Assembly: GCF_003610775.1 (NCBI RefSeq)
Contig: NZ_RAQO01000005.1
Coordinates: forward strand, 248,001-312,000
DNA: 64,000 nt
Source: Alginatibacterium sediminis
GTDB taxonomy: Bacteria; Pseudomonadota; Gammaproteobacteria; Enterobacterales; Celerinatantimonadaceae
Direction: 5' to 3'
The position numbers and the translations under genes are program-made. Below are positions 55,998 through 64,000 of this stretch, piece by piece. Numbering within the stretch: position 1 is the first letter of the stretch; every line of letters starts with the position of its first letter. The notes under the pieces were generated by a model. That model had not been told where the DNA came from, made no database searches, and saw only the letters and a list, made by a program, of their open reading frames with translations.

Positions 55998-58601
55998 GTG
56001 AGTAAAATCAAGCTATTCATCAGCTATGCCCACGAAAATGAAAATCACAAAGACACCTTCGTGAAGTTTTTAGCCACATTTAAAAATAATGGGCTAATCT
56101 CGGAATGGAATGATAGGAAATTGTTAGCTGGCTCCAAGTTGAATGATGAGATTATCGGGAATCTAGAAGAGGCGGATGCGGTTTGTTTGCTAATTACTCA
56201 AGATTTTCTTAATTCATACTATTGCGTTCAAGAGGAGTTAAAACGAGCCTTGGACAAGGCAAATTCCGGAACAGGGAAGGTTTTTCCAATTATTGTTGAC
56301 CATTGCATGTGGCTTGAAACAGAAATCAAAGATTTTACTTGTGTCCCAAAAGACGGTCAACCAATAACAGAATATGAAAACGAAAATAAAGGGTGGTTCG
56401 AGGTAGCAAATCAGCTTAAATCATTTTTGAGCAAGATTTCAGAAGAAAAAGTCATTAATCCAGCAATTATTACTGAAGAAATCATTTCAAAAAATGATAT
56501 AGCTCTTACTGATGACTTTAAGGAGTACTTGAGCAGCACACAAGTAAACTTTCAACATACCCATAAAGAGTTTCTTACTTTAGAAGATACGTTTGTTCAC
56601 CCAGACTTGAAAAAATCTACACCGGATATATCCAAGTACGAAGTCACTAAAAAATCAAAGTATTTATGTACTTTTGATGATATTCCCGCCCTGACCCTTC
56701 TGGTAGGAGAGGAGCAAGTCGGCAAAACCTCTTTGGCCAAAACCATCTACAGTTCAATAATAAAGGCCGATCATTTCCCTGTCCTACTAAATGGCAAGGA
56801 CATATCTTCTTCTCAACCTGAGCGGTATATTTCTAAAAAGCTAGGCACTCAATATCTAAACCTTGACTATGACAGCTATATGGCAATTGAAAAATCAAAG
56901 GTGTTGATATTAGATAACTTACATGAGGTGAGGCTAAATACTAAAGCAATAGCCAAGCTGTTAGAAAATCTTGAATCCATTTTTGACCGCATCATACTTA
57001 TTTCCGAGGATTCGATTCAATACAAAGAAGAAGTGCTCTCGTTGTTTGATAGATATGATGTATTGGAAATCCTACCCTTTGGCCATGAAAGAAGAGACGA
57101 ACTACTTCGTACTTGGTACTCTATCGGTAGAAGTGAGCAAATCGAAAATTGTGACTTAGTAGAATTGGTGGACACTGCAACGATGCAGTTGAATTCGATC
57201 ATCCGCAAGAATATTGTTCCACCTAAGCCGATCTTCATCATCATGATTTTGCAAGCATTGGAATCAGCTCAATCACAAGATTACAGTTTAACTTCTCATG
57301 GCTTTTGTTATCAGATGTTAATTCAAGAAAACCTAAGAAAAGCAAAGATAAAGACTGACCAGATTGACAAGTACATCAACTACCTAACTCAGCTCGCTTA
57401 TTATATCTACAAAACTAAAGAGCTAAAGCTATCCGATGAGGCATTTTTACAGTTTAAGGAAGAGTATAGTCAACGGTTTATCTTAGACTCTCATGAAGAC
57501 CTTATTGAGAAGTTGGTATTGGCTAAGCTAATTAAAGTCACTCAGACTGGAATTTCAATTAAGTATAAGTATATCTTCTACTTTTATGTAGCAAAGTACA
57601 TGTCTGACCATGATGCGGCTCTCGACTTTGTAGAGGAACTTTGCAGTAAGCTCCACACCGAACAGCACTCGAACATCCTAATTTTTATTACACACCACAC
57701 AAGAAACAACAAAGTCATTGATAAAATTATCCAACATACGCTGGGAGTATTTCCAAAGGAGGAAGAAGCTAAGCTTGATAGAGTCGATACTGAGTTTTTG
57801 AAGGATTTTATCAGTGAGATTCCTAAGCTTGTAATAAAGCAAAGGAACAATGTTCATGAAGCAAGAAAGGGAGATTTGATTCAAAAAGATCTAAACCAAA
57901 GTAAACTGGAAAAGGTCGAATACGATCATGAAGAGGCCCTGTCTTTATCTGAGACATTGAGAGATGTAACTAGGTCGGTTCGTAGCGTTGAAATCATTGG
58001 TCAGATTATAAAAAACAGGCATGCTTCTATTGAACAGGAGCAGCTAAAGCAGCTTGGCAAGCAAGCTATTAATGTTGGTTTAAGATTTTTGGGTTTTTAC
58101 TTAAAGTCCACACGAAATATTCAAGGAGAGCTCATTGAGATAATTCATACACTTATAGAGCAGAAATCGACGTTATCTAATGCCGAGATCGCAGAGATGA
58201 GCAAAAAGACATTTATTCATCTTATTTATACTATTTCCTTGAATGTTATTCGGAAGATTAGTACTTCCATCGGCCATCGGGAACTAATTGGGCTGTTTAA
58301 CTCTATCTGCGTTGATGCCGAGACCCCAGCCTACAGTTTGGTGAATGCAAATATACAGCTAGAGTTCAAATCGAACAAAAGTGACATTCCGAAGAAAGAA
58401 ATCGAGCAGGCGATCAAAGTAGTAAAAGGCTCTTTCTTAGCGGACCATCTATTGAAACGATCTGTTCTTGAATTCCAGTACATCAATTACATTTCATACA
58501 AAGACAAATCTTGGATTTCTGAAAAGCTAGACATTCCGCTAGAGATCCAAGACAAATACTCGGGAAGTAAGAGGACAAAGCTTGTTTCCAAAGAAAAATA
58601 G
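55998..58601 (+). CDS. TIR domain fused to NACHT-like STAND ATPase (candidate anti-phage protein)
   Basis: An 867-aa protein. Residues 1-150 are a TIR domain: KIKLFISYAHENE, the DRKLLAGSKLNDEI loop, and the catalytic-Glu position E80 in YCVQEELKRAL (Glu four after Cys, as in NADase-active bacterial TIRs). A P-loop ATPase follows, with Walker A GEEQVGKTS (237-245), Walker B VLILDNLHE (D306) and the LPFGHERRDELLRTWY segment typical of NACHT-like ATPases. The C-terminal ~400 residues are helical with no named fold, presumably the sensor. GTG 55998 follows AAGGA and opens right at the TIR fold. The base composition is more A/T-rich than the neighbouring gcv genes. Likely NAD depletion on phage recognition (inference). 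Confidence 0.85.
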   Translation: MSKIKLFISYAHENENHKDTFVKFLATFKNNGLISEWNDRKLLAGSKLNDEIIGNLEEADAVCLLITQDFLNSYYCVQEELKRALDKANSGTGKVFPIIVDHCMWLETEIKDFTCVPKDGQPITEYENENKGWFEVANQLKSFLSKISEEKVINPAIITEEIISKNDIALTDDFKEYLSSTQVNFQHTHKEFLTLEDTFVHPDLKKSTPDISKYEVTKKSKYLCTFDDIPALTLLVGEEQVGKTSLAKTIYSSIIKADHFPVLLNGKDISSSQPERYISKKLGTQYLNLDYDSYMAIEKSKVLILDNLHEVRLNTKAIAKLLENLESIFDRIILISEDSIQYKEEVLSLFDRYDVLEILPFGHERRDELLRTWYSIGRSEQIENCDLVELVDTATMQLNSIIRKNIVPPKPIFIIMILQALESAQSQDYSLTSHGFCYQMLIQENLRKAKIKTDQIDKYINYLTQLAYYIYKTKELKLSDEAFLQFKEEYSQRFILDSHEDLIEKLVLAKLIKVTQTGISIKYKYIFYFYVAKYMSDHDAALDFVEELCSKLHTEQHSNILIFITHHTRNNKVIDKIIQHTLGVFPKEEEAKLDRVDTEFLKDFISEIPKLVIKQRNNVHEARKGDLIQKDLNQSKLEKVEYDHEEALSLSETLRDVTRSVRSVEIIGQIIKNRHASIEQEQLKQLGKQAINVGLRFLGFYLKSTRNIQGELIEIIHTLIEQKSTLSNAEIAEMSKKTFIHLIYTISLNVIRKISTSIGHRELIGLFNSICVDAETPAYSLVNANIQLEFKSNKSDIPKKEIEQAIKVVKGSFLADHLLKRSVLEFQYINYISYKDKSWISEKLDIPLEIQDKYSGSKRTKLVSKEK

Positions 58602-58623
58602 TCCAGTAGTTGATGTGCATGCA

Positions 58624-58675
58624 AATAACAAGACACCCACGATAGCGTTCGCTTGTACAATTAACAAGACACCCA
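58624..58675 (+). repeat. Two direct copies of the transposon left-end repeat
   Basis: AATAACAAGACACCCA at 58624-58639 and TTAACAAGACACCCA at 58661-58675, in the same orientation 37 bp apart, just upstream of the transposase gene. The same motif begins the derivative at 61989, and its inverted form appears at that element's right end. Confidence 0.8.
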
Positions 58676-58741
58676 TATTAGTGGCACTCTCGGAAAGATG
58701 GTCTAGTCTTAAGTGACTAGTTAATCAATAAGGGTTCTGTG

Positions 58742-59731
58742 ATGCCAAAGGCACGTAAGGAGCAGGTTAGTTTATCGGATACCCCGTATTACCACTGTAT
58801 TTCGCGCTGTGTGCGTCGTGCTTTCTTGTGTGGTGAAGACGTTGTAAGTGGGCGTAGTTTTGAACATCGTCGCCAGTGGGTTGAGGATTATCTGCTTAAA
58901 CTCGCTGGTATTTTCTCCATAGATGTCTGCGCTTATGCGGTAATGAGTAACCACACCCATTTGGTATTGCATGTGGATCAACAACAAGCCCTCAGTTGGT
59001 CAATGGACGAAGTTCTACAACGTTGGCACAGCCTACACAAAGGCACCTTACTGGCGCAACGCTATCTCAATCCAGAGTTGCGCTCTGAGCTAGACGCCGT
59101 GCAGCTGCAGGCTGTGAGTGATACTGCCGAAATCTATCGCCAACGCTTGTACGATTTAAGTTGGTTTATGCGTCATCTCAACGAACACATAGCCCGTGAA
59201 GCCAACAAAGAAGACCAATGTACTGGGCGATTTTGGGAAGGTCGGTTTAAATCCCAAGCCTTACTTGATGAAGCTGCGCTGGCTGCTTGTATGGCATACG
59301 TAGATTTAAACCCAATCCGCGCAAAGATAGCAGACAAACCAGAAACCTCAGCCCACACCAGCGTAAAAATACGAATAAAACAGGCTAACCAAGCAAAGCA
59401 GCCTACAGCTTTATATCCGTTTGTAGGAAACCCCCGCAGCAACATGCCCAATGGCCTACCATTTGAGCTCAAAGATTACCTAGCACTTGTAGATTTAACC
59501 GGCAGGTCTATCCGCAAGGATAAGTGTGGTTTTATCAGCGCTAGCGACAGCCCTATTTTGGAGCGCTTAAACATCGACCAAAGTAGCTGGTTAGCACTTA
59601 CTACTGGCTTAGAACAGCAATTCGGTGGGGTTGTGGGCAGTAGCGCCAGCATGGTGCTTTACAAAAGTGAGCATAATCAACAACGCCTGCATGGCATGGG
59701 CGCCGCCAAGCGGCTACTAAACAGCGCTTAA
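58742..59731 (+). CDS. REP-associated tyrosine (Y1/HUH) transposase
   Basis: A 329-aa protein of the Y1_Tnp family related to IS200/IS605 transposases and RAYTs. The HUH motif is HTHLVLH (H71 and H73), preceded by SIDVCAYAVMSNHTH. A second conserved block is GRFWEGRFKSQALLDEAALAACMAYVDLNPIRA. It starts KARKEQVSLSDTPYYHCISRCVRRAFLC, typical of large RAYTs in marine gammaproteobacteria. ATG 58742 is chosen over the adjacent GTG 58739. The enzyme should act on single-stranded DNA hairpins at the repeat ends. Confidence 0.9.
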   Translation: MPKARKEQVSLSDTPYYHCISRCVRRAFLCGEDVVSGRSFEHRRQWVEDYLLKLAGIFSIDVCAYAVMSNHTHLVLHVDQQQALSWSMDEVLQRWHSLHKGTLLAQRYLNPELRSELDAVQLQAVSDTAEIYRQRLYDLSWFMRHLNEHIAREANKEDQCTGRFWEGRFKSQALLDEAALAACMAYVDLNPIRAKIADKPETSAHTSVKIRIKQANQAKQPTALYPFVGNPRSNMPNGLPFELKDYLALVDLTGRSIRKDKCGFISASDSPILERLNIDQSSWLALTTGLEQQFGGVVGSSASMVLYKSEHNQQRLHGMGAAKRLLNSA

Positions 59732-59900
59732 CCTTCTCTAACAACAAGCAACTCGCAGCTCTACCTAGTTAAAGTCGATTTACTGTGGCTGAAATACAGC
59801 AAAAATGGCCAAATTCTGGAAGAGTGACGATTTCCTAGTCCAAGTCTGAGGTCTTCATGGTCTAAAAGGACGATTGTTCTTGCGGTAGTGCTGTACTAAC

Positions 59901-60113
59901 TTATGATGGCTGCCCTGTTATCCTTGTTTTCATTGCTGGGGTGCTGTTACTGGCTCCTGCACAAGCGCCAGCTAAAATTGCAGGGTTCATTCTGCGGAAG
60001 ACTAAACCATATATCCAAGCAAGTAATGGTGGTAATAACGCAGCCATTAGACCTAAGCCTGCTATTTTGATCACAACAGAACTTTTGATGGCTGTCTTCT
60101 TATCGTTTGATAC
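59901..60113 (-). pseudogene. Fragment of an AspT/YidE-type antiporter gene
   Basis: On the minus strand a frame without start or full length reads KIAGLGLMAALLPPLLAWIYG, then VFRRMNPAILAGACAGASNSTPAM. The MNPxxLxGAxxGAxxSTPAM pattern is that of a transmembrane repeat of the aspartate:alanine exchanger family (AspT, YidE, YbjL). Both sides are lost: an upstream in-frame stop, and the transposon right end at about 59922. The plus-strand frame over the same bases is a shadow. Confidence 0.55.
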
Positions 60114-60195
60114 TCAGCACAAGTCAAAGTTAGCAAGGAATTGCTAACTCATTTATGTCCAGAGAGGTTCACAAACTTTAAAGCTCACCTAAATC

Positions 60196-61461
60196 TCAGA
60201 TGAACGGCAAATACTGAATAAAACTTCCAATCGCAGTCACGTACCATCCGGTCAATGTTCCTACACTTGGATACCAGAGAAATATAAAATAGACGCATAA
60301 GATGTGCATTGGAATAAAACGGAACAGAAACAATACTTTAGAATCATTCATTTCCTTGCTTGCACTCAGATATGGGTATCTTACGGACCATATTATCAAC
60401 ACCAAATACAAGATTGTTGCACCCAATTGAAACATACCGTTTGAAAGCCAGTTCTCCGCATTTGCGAGTAACCGTGCATGACTGTAACCACTAAGATAAC
60501 CTACAAAGCCAAGTGTCCAGAATAAGACATAAATTGTAAAAATGACAATCATCGGAAAGAACTGAAACACATCATCTTCTCTAATTAAGATAGTGGCGAA
60601 TTTAACGATATACCAAGTAAGTAGTATATTTAGTGCCAATATATAAATCGTGCTTACCTTGATAGGATGAGTACTTCCATCAGCAGCCGTCCATAAAAAT
60701 CCTGATGCATCCCCACCACCTTGAGTTGTGTAGGATAGAGAAAAGAACCACATGCAAAGTAAAGTCCAAAGCACCATGATTAATATAGTTCGATACTTTC
60801 TTTTTTCTGCTCCGATCAAGTAAGCACGAACAATAAGTGAGGAGTTTACCAAAGGTACAAACATACAAAAGAATAAAAGAACAGACCAAACAGTGCCAAC
60901 GATCATCATCAATAGCGGGCTGTCAAATCTAAAAACCGTATTGTAATCCGCAACCATAAAACCGCCATAAATTGAAAGCGGAATAGCGAGCATCATGGAT
61001 TTACTACCCATGACTTTCGTGCGTTTTGAAATGATTTCGCAAGCTCGAGCCAGATCATTAGAACGATTCTTGATAATATAGACCGCTGCCGGTAGAAAGC
61101 TTAAAGTATATACAAGAGGCGTTTTTGCAAGCAGCAATAGAGGCCCTTGAAGCAAGAAGTAAACCCCCGCTATAAATGCTATGGTAACAGCTAATAACAC
61201 GAAGCTGGCAAAATCACCCATGCCCGCGCTAGTTTCTTCAACAAACCCATTAACGCGCGTGCCTGATGGGGTGCGACCTTTCACGTAATAGGTGGTTGTT
61301 CGGCCTCCCGGCATTTCATGAACAGCATCCGCTGAAACGCCAAGCACCTTTGCTATAGGTAATAGCACATTCAAAAAAGGCACGACCTTCATAAGATTTG
61401 CAATATTGCTGATCCGACTTTTATTCAGCAGCGTTGACCATAACTCTCTAATCATATTCAA
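60196..61461 (-). CDS. Polytopic membrane protein of unknown function
   Basis: A protein of 421 aa. After a soluble N-terminus (about 1-85, with YYVKGRTPSGTRVNGFVEETSAG) it has roughly nine hydrophobic helices, including FVLLAVTIAFIAGVYFLLQGPLLLL, LLMMIVGTVWSVLLFFCMFVPL, TILIMVLWTLLCMWFFSLS and MHILCVYFIFLWYPSVGTL. I do not recognise the family. It starts at TTG 61461 (AAGGGA six bases upstream) or ATG 61455. It lies alone between transposon remnants and the AspT fragment. Confidence 0.7.
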   Translation of the reverse strand: MNMIRELWSTLLNKSRISNIANLMKVVPFLNVLLPIAKVLGVSADAVHEMPGGRTTTYYVKGRTPSGTRVNGFVEETSAGMGDFASFVLLAVTIAFIAGVYFLLQGPLLLLAKTPLVYTLSFLPAAVYIIKNRSNDLARACEIISKRTKVMGSKSMMLAIPLSIYGGFMVADYNTVFRFDSPLLMMIVGTVWSVLLFFCMFVPLVNSSLIVRAYLIGAEKRKYRTILIMVLWTLLCMWFFSLSYTTQGGGDASGFLWTAADGSTHPIKVSTIYILALNILLTWYIVKFATILIREDDVFQFFPMIVIFTIYVLFWTLGFVGYLSGYSHARLLANAENWLSNGMFQLGATILYLVLIIWSVRYPYLSASKEMNDSKVLFLFRFIPMHILCVYFIFLWYPSVGTLTGWYVTAIGSFIQYLPFI

Positions 61462-61789
61462 TAATTTCCCTTTAGTGACCTAGATAAACGGTTGGCATCA
61501 TAACAAATCTTAAGCGCGACTTTCATTGCTATTTGCACCTCACCTCTGACTATCGGACTATCGCTTTGCTCACTTGTAGAGGATAATTAAAATGCTTACT
61601 CAACGCTATTTTGATCAGTAAATTGGTAACTCGTATATGGCGCATTATTGGTTATAGTCAATGCTCGTGACCGTTCCAAAAGTTGTTTTTTGACTGATCC
61701 AATCTAATGGCTCAACTATAAAATTTGAAGTGCCATATAGGCGATTTATTTGGGAAGCAATTCACAAGACACTCTGGATTGCTTTCCAA
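61462..61789. other. Spacer upstream of the membrane-protein gene
   Basis: 328 bp without a gene. At 61761-61774 TTCACAAGACACTC resembles the transposon left-end repeat with two changes, and it precedes the transposase remnant that begins at 61790. Confidence 0.5.
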
Positions 61790-61988
61790 ATGGCCTACCA
61801 TTTGAGCGCAAAGATTACCTAGCACCTGTCGATTTAACCGGTAGTGCGACCCGACACAATCAGCGCGGCTACTTCAGCGCTAGCCACATCACTATTTTGA
61901 AGCGCTTAAACATCAACTAAAGCAGTTGGTTAGCACTTACTACTAGCTTAGAAAAGCAATTCGGTGAGGTTGTAGGAAGTAGCATAAA
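61790..61988 (+). pseudogene. Transposase 3'-half remnant
   Basis: About 195 bp align with the full transposase gene from 59451 to 59644, with many substitutions and an in-frame TAA (at AACATCAACTAA). It encodes the start of a C-terminal region only. It is preceded by a decayed left-end repeat at 61761, so it looks like an older, internally deleted copy into or beside which the second derivative inserted. Confidence 0.8.
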
Positions 61989-62325
61989 AATAACAAGACA
62001 CCCACGATATTGGCACTCATCGAATGATGGTCTAGGCTTAAGTGACCATTTAATCAATAAGAGTTCTGTGATGCCAAGGCCACGTAAGGAGCAAGTGAGT
62101 TTATCGGACACCCCGTATTACCATTGTATTTCGCGCTGTGTGCGTCGTGCTTTCTTGTGTGGTGAAGACGTTGTAAGTGGGCACAGTTTTAAACATCGTC
62201 GGCAATGGGTTGAGGATTATCTGCTTAAACTCGCTGGTATTTTCTCCATAGATGTCTGCGCTTATGCGGTAATGAGTAACCACACACATTTGGTGTTGCA
62301 AGCTTATTATGGCTGTCTTGTTATT
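61989..62325 (+). mobile_element. Internally deleted derivative of the Y1-transposase element
   Basis: About 337 bp bounded by AATAACAAGACACCCA at 61989-62004 and GGCTGTCTTGTTATT at 62311-62325, an inverted repeat of 12 identical bases. Between them are the element's upstream region and the first ~80 codons of the transposase, nearly identical to the full copy, fused directly to the right end. The HTH of the HUH motif is kept but the rest is missing, so it is non-autonomous. Confidence 0.8.
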
Positions 62326-62340
62326 TCCCCTGTTAAGTGA
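62071..62340 (+). pseudogene. Truncated transposase N-terminus
   Basis: 89 codons from ATG 62071. Residues 1-76 match the full transposase almost exactly (PRPRKEQVSLSDTPYYHC and on to NHTHLVL), then the frame runs into the element's right end (QAYYGCLVISPVK). It lacks the second domain and cannot be active by itself. A regulatory DNA-binding role is possible. Confidence 0.85.
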
Positions 62341-62614
62341 CTCAAAAATGCCTAGCAAAGTCTGGGAAGTCCATATTTAATTCATTACAGAGCAAACTCA
62401 AAATGTTCCTCTGATTACCTTGAAACTGTCTTTTACCTATATAAATGCTATAGATGCACACTAAAGATATACGATGATTACGTCCATCTCAGAAGAGTTA
62501 TTGATAAGCAAGGTCTCCAATATACTTTCGTTAAATCAAGACACGATTTATTTGTAGGTTTATCTGAAGAGAGGCCCACATAACTATCTTTAACTCAAAA
62601 AATGGAAACAAATC
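62341..62614 (+). other. Upstream region of the serine-hydrolase gene
   Basis: 274 bp, A/T-rich, no gene seen. It starts right after the transposon derivative's right end, so the original promoter may have been altered by that insertion. A weak GGAAA ribosome-binding site lies before ATG 62615. Confidence 0.35.
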
Positions 62615-63982
62615 ATGAATAAAATGAAGTACCTTGCTTTGCTCGTTATGGGACCGACACTTGCTTTTGGGGGCCAGGAAAGCCATGTGAAAAATGAAAA
62701 CATGACAAAAACAGATGTTCACGAGGAAATATACATTAGTAAAATAACCGATGTAACTACTCCGATATCAAAGGCGAAGGAGTCATTTCCGCTTAATTTT
62801 ACTCAAGATGTAAGCAAAAAATTTAGTACCCCCAATTGGCAGTCGGCAGGGGACCACGGTGTTTTTGTAAATTTGAATATTCCAAAATTCATCAATGTAG
62901 ATATCGCTATGCCCACCCATGATATTCGGAATCTGAAACGAGCGATTAATCCCGATTTAAAAGAAATCACATTTACTCAGGAAGATGGCTCAGAAACCCC
63001 CAAACTAGAAGAATACTTGGGGAATGACTACAACAGAGTACAAGCTATAATTATGGCCCATAAAGGAAAGGTTGTGTTCGAAGCATACCCTGGTATGAAC
63101 CCAAGCGATTTTCATGTCTGGATGTCTGCATCTAAAACCACGGTTGGAACCTTGTGTGTATTGCTAGAAAGTGAAGGCAAAATGGATCTTGATAAATCGA
63201 TTCCATTCTATGCGCCAGAGTTAAAAGGAACCGCATGGGACAAGGTATCCGTTAAAAATGCACTAAATATGGCCTCAGGTTTAGATCTTGAAGAAACAAC
63301 GGCTGCTTTTTCTGATCCAAATAGTTGGATTGAGAAATTCTTCGCTTCTCTATTCTCTCAAAAAGAAGGTGGCCAATGGTTAGACGTCTTAAAAAATGTG
63401 CAAGCTATAGACGGTGAAGAACCAGGAGAACGATTCCGTTATTCTACGGCGATTACTCAAGCTTTAACGATGGCCATTGAAGGTGCCACTGGCCAAACAT
63501 ATAAAGACGTATTCAACGAAAAAGTCTGGTCCAAGCTAGGTGTTCAAAATCAGTTTATGGTTGGTCTAACATCTGATGGTACAGCTGTAGGTGGCGGTTT
63601 GGTAAACACAACCATCGAAGATGCATTAAAATACGCGATGATGTTCACACCGAGCTGGAATGTGGTTTCAGAGCAAAGAGTCATCACTCCAAAAGTATTG
63701 GAACGAATTCGCACCCTTGGTGATCCGGCTGCTTATGTAGGTTCTGAAGAAGAAGCTTACAGTCTTGAGTGGACAGGGGAAAAGGCTGAACGAAATTCGG
63801 CTCAATGGGACCACATTTGGGCTGACGGAGGTATGTTTAAACATGGTAATATGCATCAGGGTATTTATACCGACCCTGAAAGAGATTTTGCAGCGTTTGT
63901 CTTTTCAACTTCCCCTAACGAGCGTTCCGACAAAATGCCTGGATATATGCGAGCGGTAGCTAAAAAAGTTGCAGGGAAATAG
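62615..63982 (+). CDS. Secreted serine hydrolase, beta-lactamase/class C fold
   Basis: A 455-aa exported protein with a signal peptide (MKYLALLVMGPTLAFG) and a beta-lactamase-type domain from about residue 95. The nucleophile motif SxxK is S171-A-S-K174 (in VWMSASKTTVG). The second motif is Y276-S-T in FRYSTA, and the third is probably the ADGGMFKHGN segment replacing KTG. Members of this group include esterases, D-aminopeptidases and PBP4-like enzymes. The substrate is not readable. It lies right of the transposon derivative with its own 275-bp upstream region. Confidence 0.87.
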   Translation: MNKMKYLALLVMGPTLAFGGQESHVKNENMTKTDVHEEIYISKITDVTTPISKAKESFPLNFTQDVSKKFSTPNWQSAGDHGVFVNLNIPKFINVDIAMPTHDIRNLKRAINPDLKEITFTQEDGSETPKLEEYLGNDYNRVQAIIMAHKGKVVFEAYPGMNPSDFHVWMSASKTTVGTLCVLLESEGKMDLDKSIPFYAPELKGTAWDKVSVKNALNMASGLDLEETTAAFSDPNSWIEKFFASLFSQKEGGQWLDVLKNVQAIDGEEPGERFRYSTAITQALTMAIEGATGQTYKDVFNEKVWSKLGVQNQFMVGLTSDGTAVGGGLVNTTIEDALKYAMMFTPSWNVVSEQRVITPKVLERIRTLGDPAAYVGSEEEAYSLEWTGEKAERNSAQWDHIWADGGMFKHGNMHQGIYTDPERDFAAFVFSTSPNERSDKMPGYMRAVAKKVAGK

Positions 63983-64000
63983 ACAGAATAATCTCCAAAG

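Larger units (their letters stand above)
58624..59922 (+). mobile_element. REP-associated-type Y1 transposase element, full copy
   Basis: The left boundary is the AATAACAAGACACCC repeat at 58624. The right boundary is probably the inverted, degenerate GGCTGCCCTGTTATC at 59908-59922, compared with GGCTGTCTTGTTATT in the short copy. It contains one complete transposase gene. The right end abuts the broken AspT-like gene fragment. End positions are inferred from the repeats. Confidence 0.65.

Noticed and set aside
55706-56020. 104-codon minus-strand frame overlapping the start of the TIR gene
   Set aside because: It overlaps the well-supported TIR start, and the part with an ATG has no ribosome-binding site or known relative.
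59941-60147. 68-codon plus-strand frame
   Set aside because: The opposite strand carries the AspT-like signature, so this frame is a shadow of that fragment.

Overview
The window reads as the chromosome of a marine-type gammaproteobacterium, probably Alteromonadales or a near relative. The evidence is gene order: pepA-holC-valS divergent from lptFG, zapA followed by 6S RNA, the ygfB-pepP-ubiH-ubiI group, and gcvTHP. The genus cannot be named from the sequence alone. Nearly all of the window is ordinary, densely coding chromosome. The last 8.5 kb is accessory DNA.

Left third (1-22900). A truncated GGDEF-EAL gene is followed by a yejABEF-type peptide ABC transporter that runs into a lytic transglycosylase (slt). 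Then come pdxH, an orphan LacI regulator, a 2-Cys peroxiredoxin and a CheX-like protein. A compact oxidised-cellobiose module follows: a LacI regulator with a perfect operator, a GH94 phosphorylase whose residues match cellobionic acid phosphorylase, and an overlapping gluconokinase. A run of small accessory proteins (YhcH, HAD, P-loop kinase, DUF3465, DUF1801, GNAT-YoaP), a LysR regulator and dusA complete this part.

Middle (22900-38600). An M48 protease, a DUF445 protein and valS-holC-pepA run leftward, and lptFG rightward. Next is a tRNA-Leu(CAA) gene with a clear sigma70 promoter. It is the first unit of a tandem array of four ~140-bp units. The other three keep the leader, the T-stem and the 3' tail, but their body has been rebuilt into new hairpins. 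This is the most unusual structure in the window. A diguanylate cyclase co-encoded with a lone periplasmic binding protein follows, then marC, a small acetyltransferase, 6S RNA and zapA.

Right-middle (38600-55500). A PilZ protein, a four-gene ABC importer and a divergent MBL-hydrolase/LacI/IMPase operon lie between zapA and ygfB, which are adjacent in E. coli. Two matching palindromic operators sit in the divergent promoter region. The conserved ygfB-pepP-ubiH-ubiI and gcvT-gcvH-gcvP blocks follow.

Right end (55500-64000). The accessory region begins immediately after the gcvP terminator. It holds a TIR-NACHT-like STAND protein (candidate anti-phage effector), a REP-associated-type tyrosine transposase with terminal repeats, two decayed derivatives of that element, a fragment of an AspT/YidE-type antiporter, an orphan polytopic membrane protein and a secreted beta-lactamase-fold serine hydrolase.
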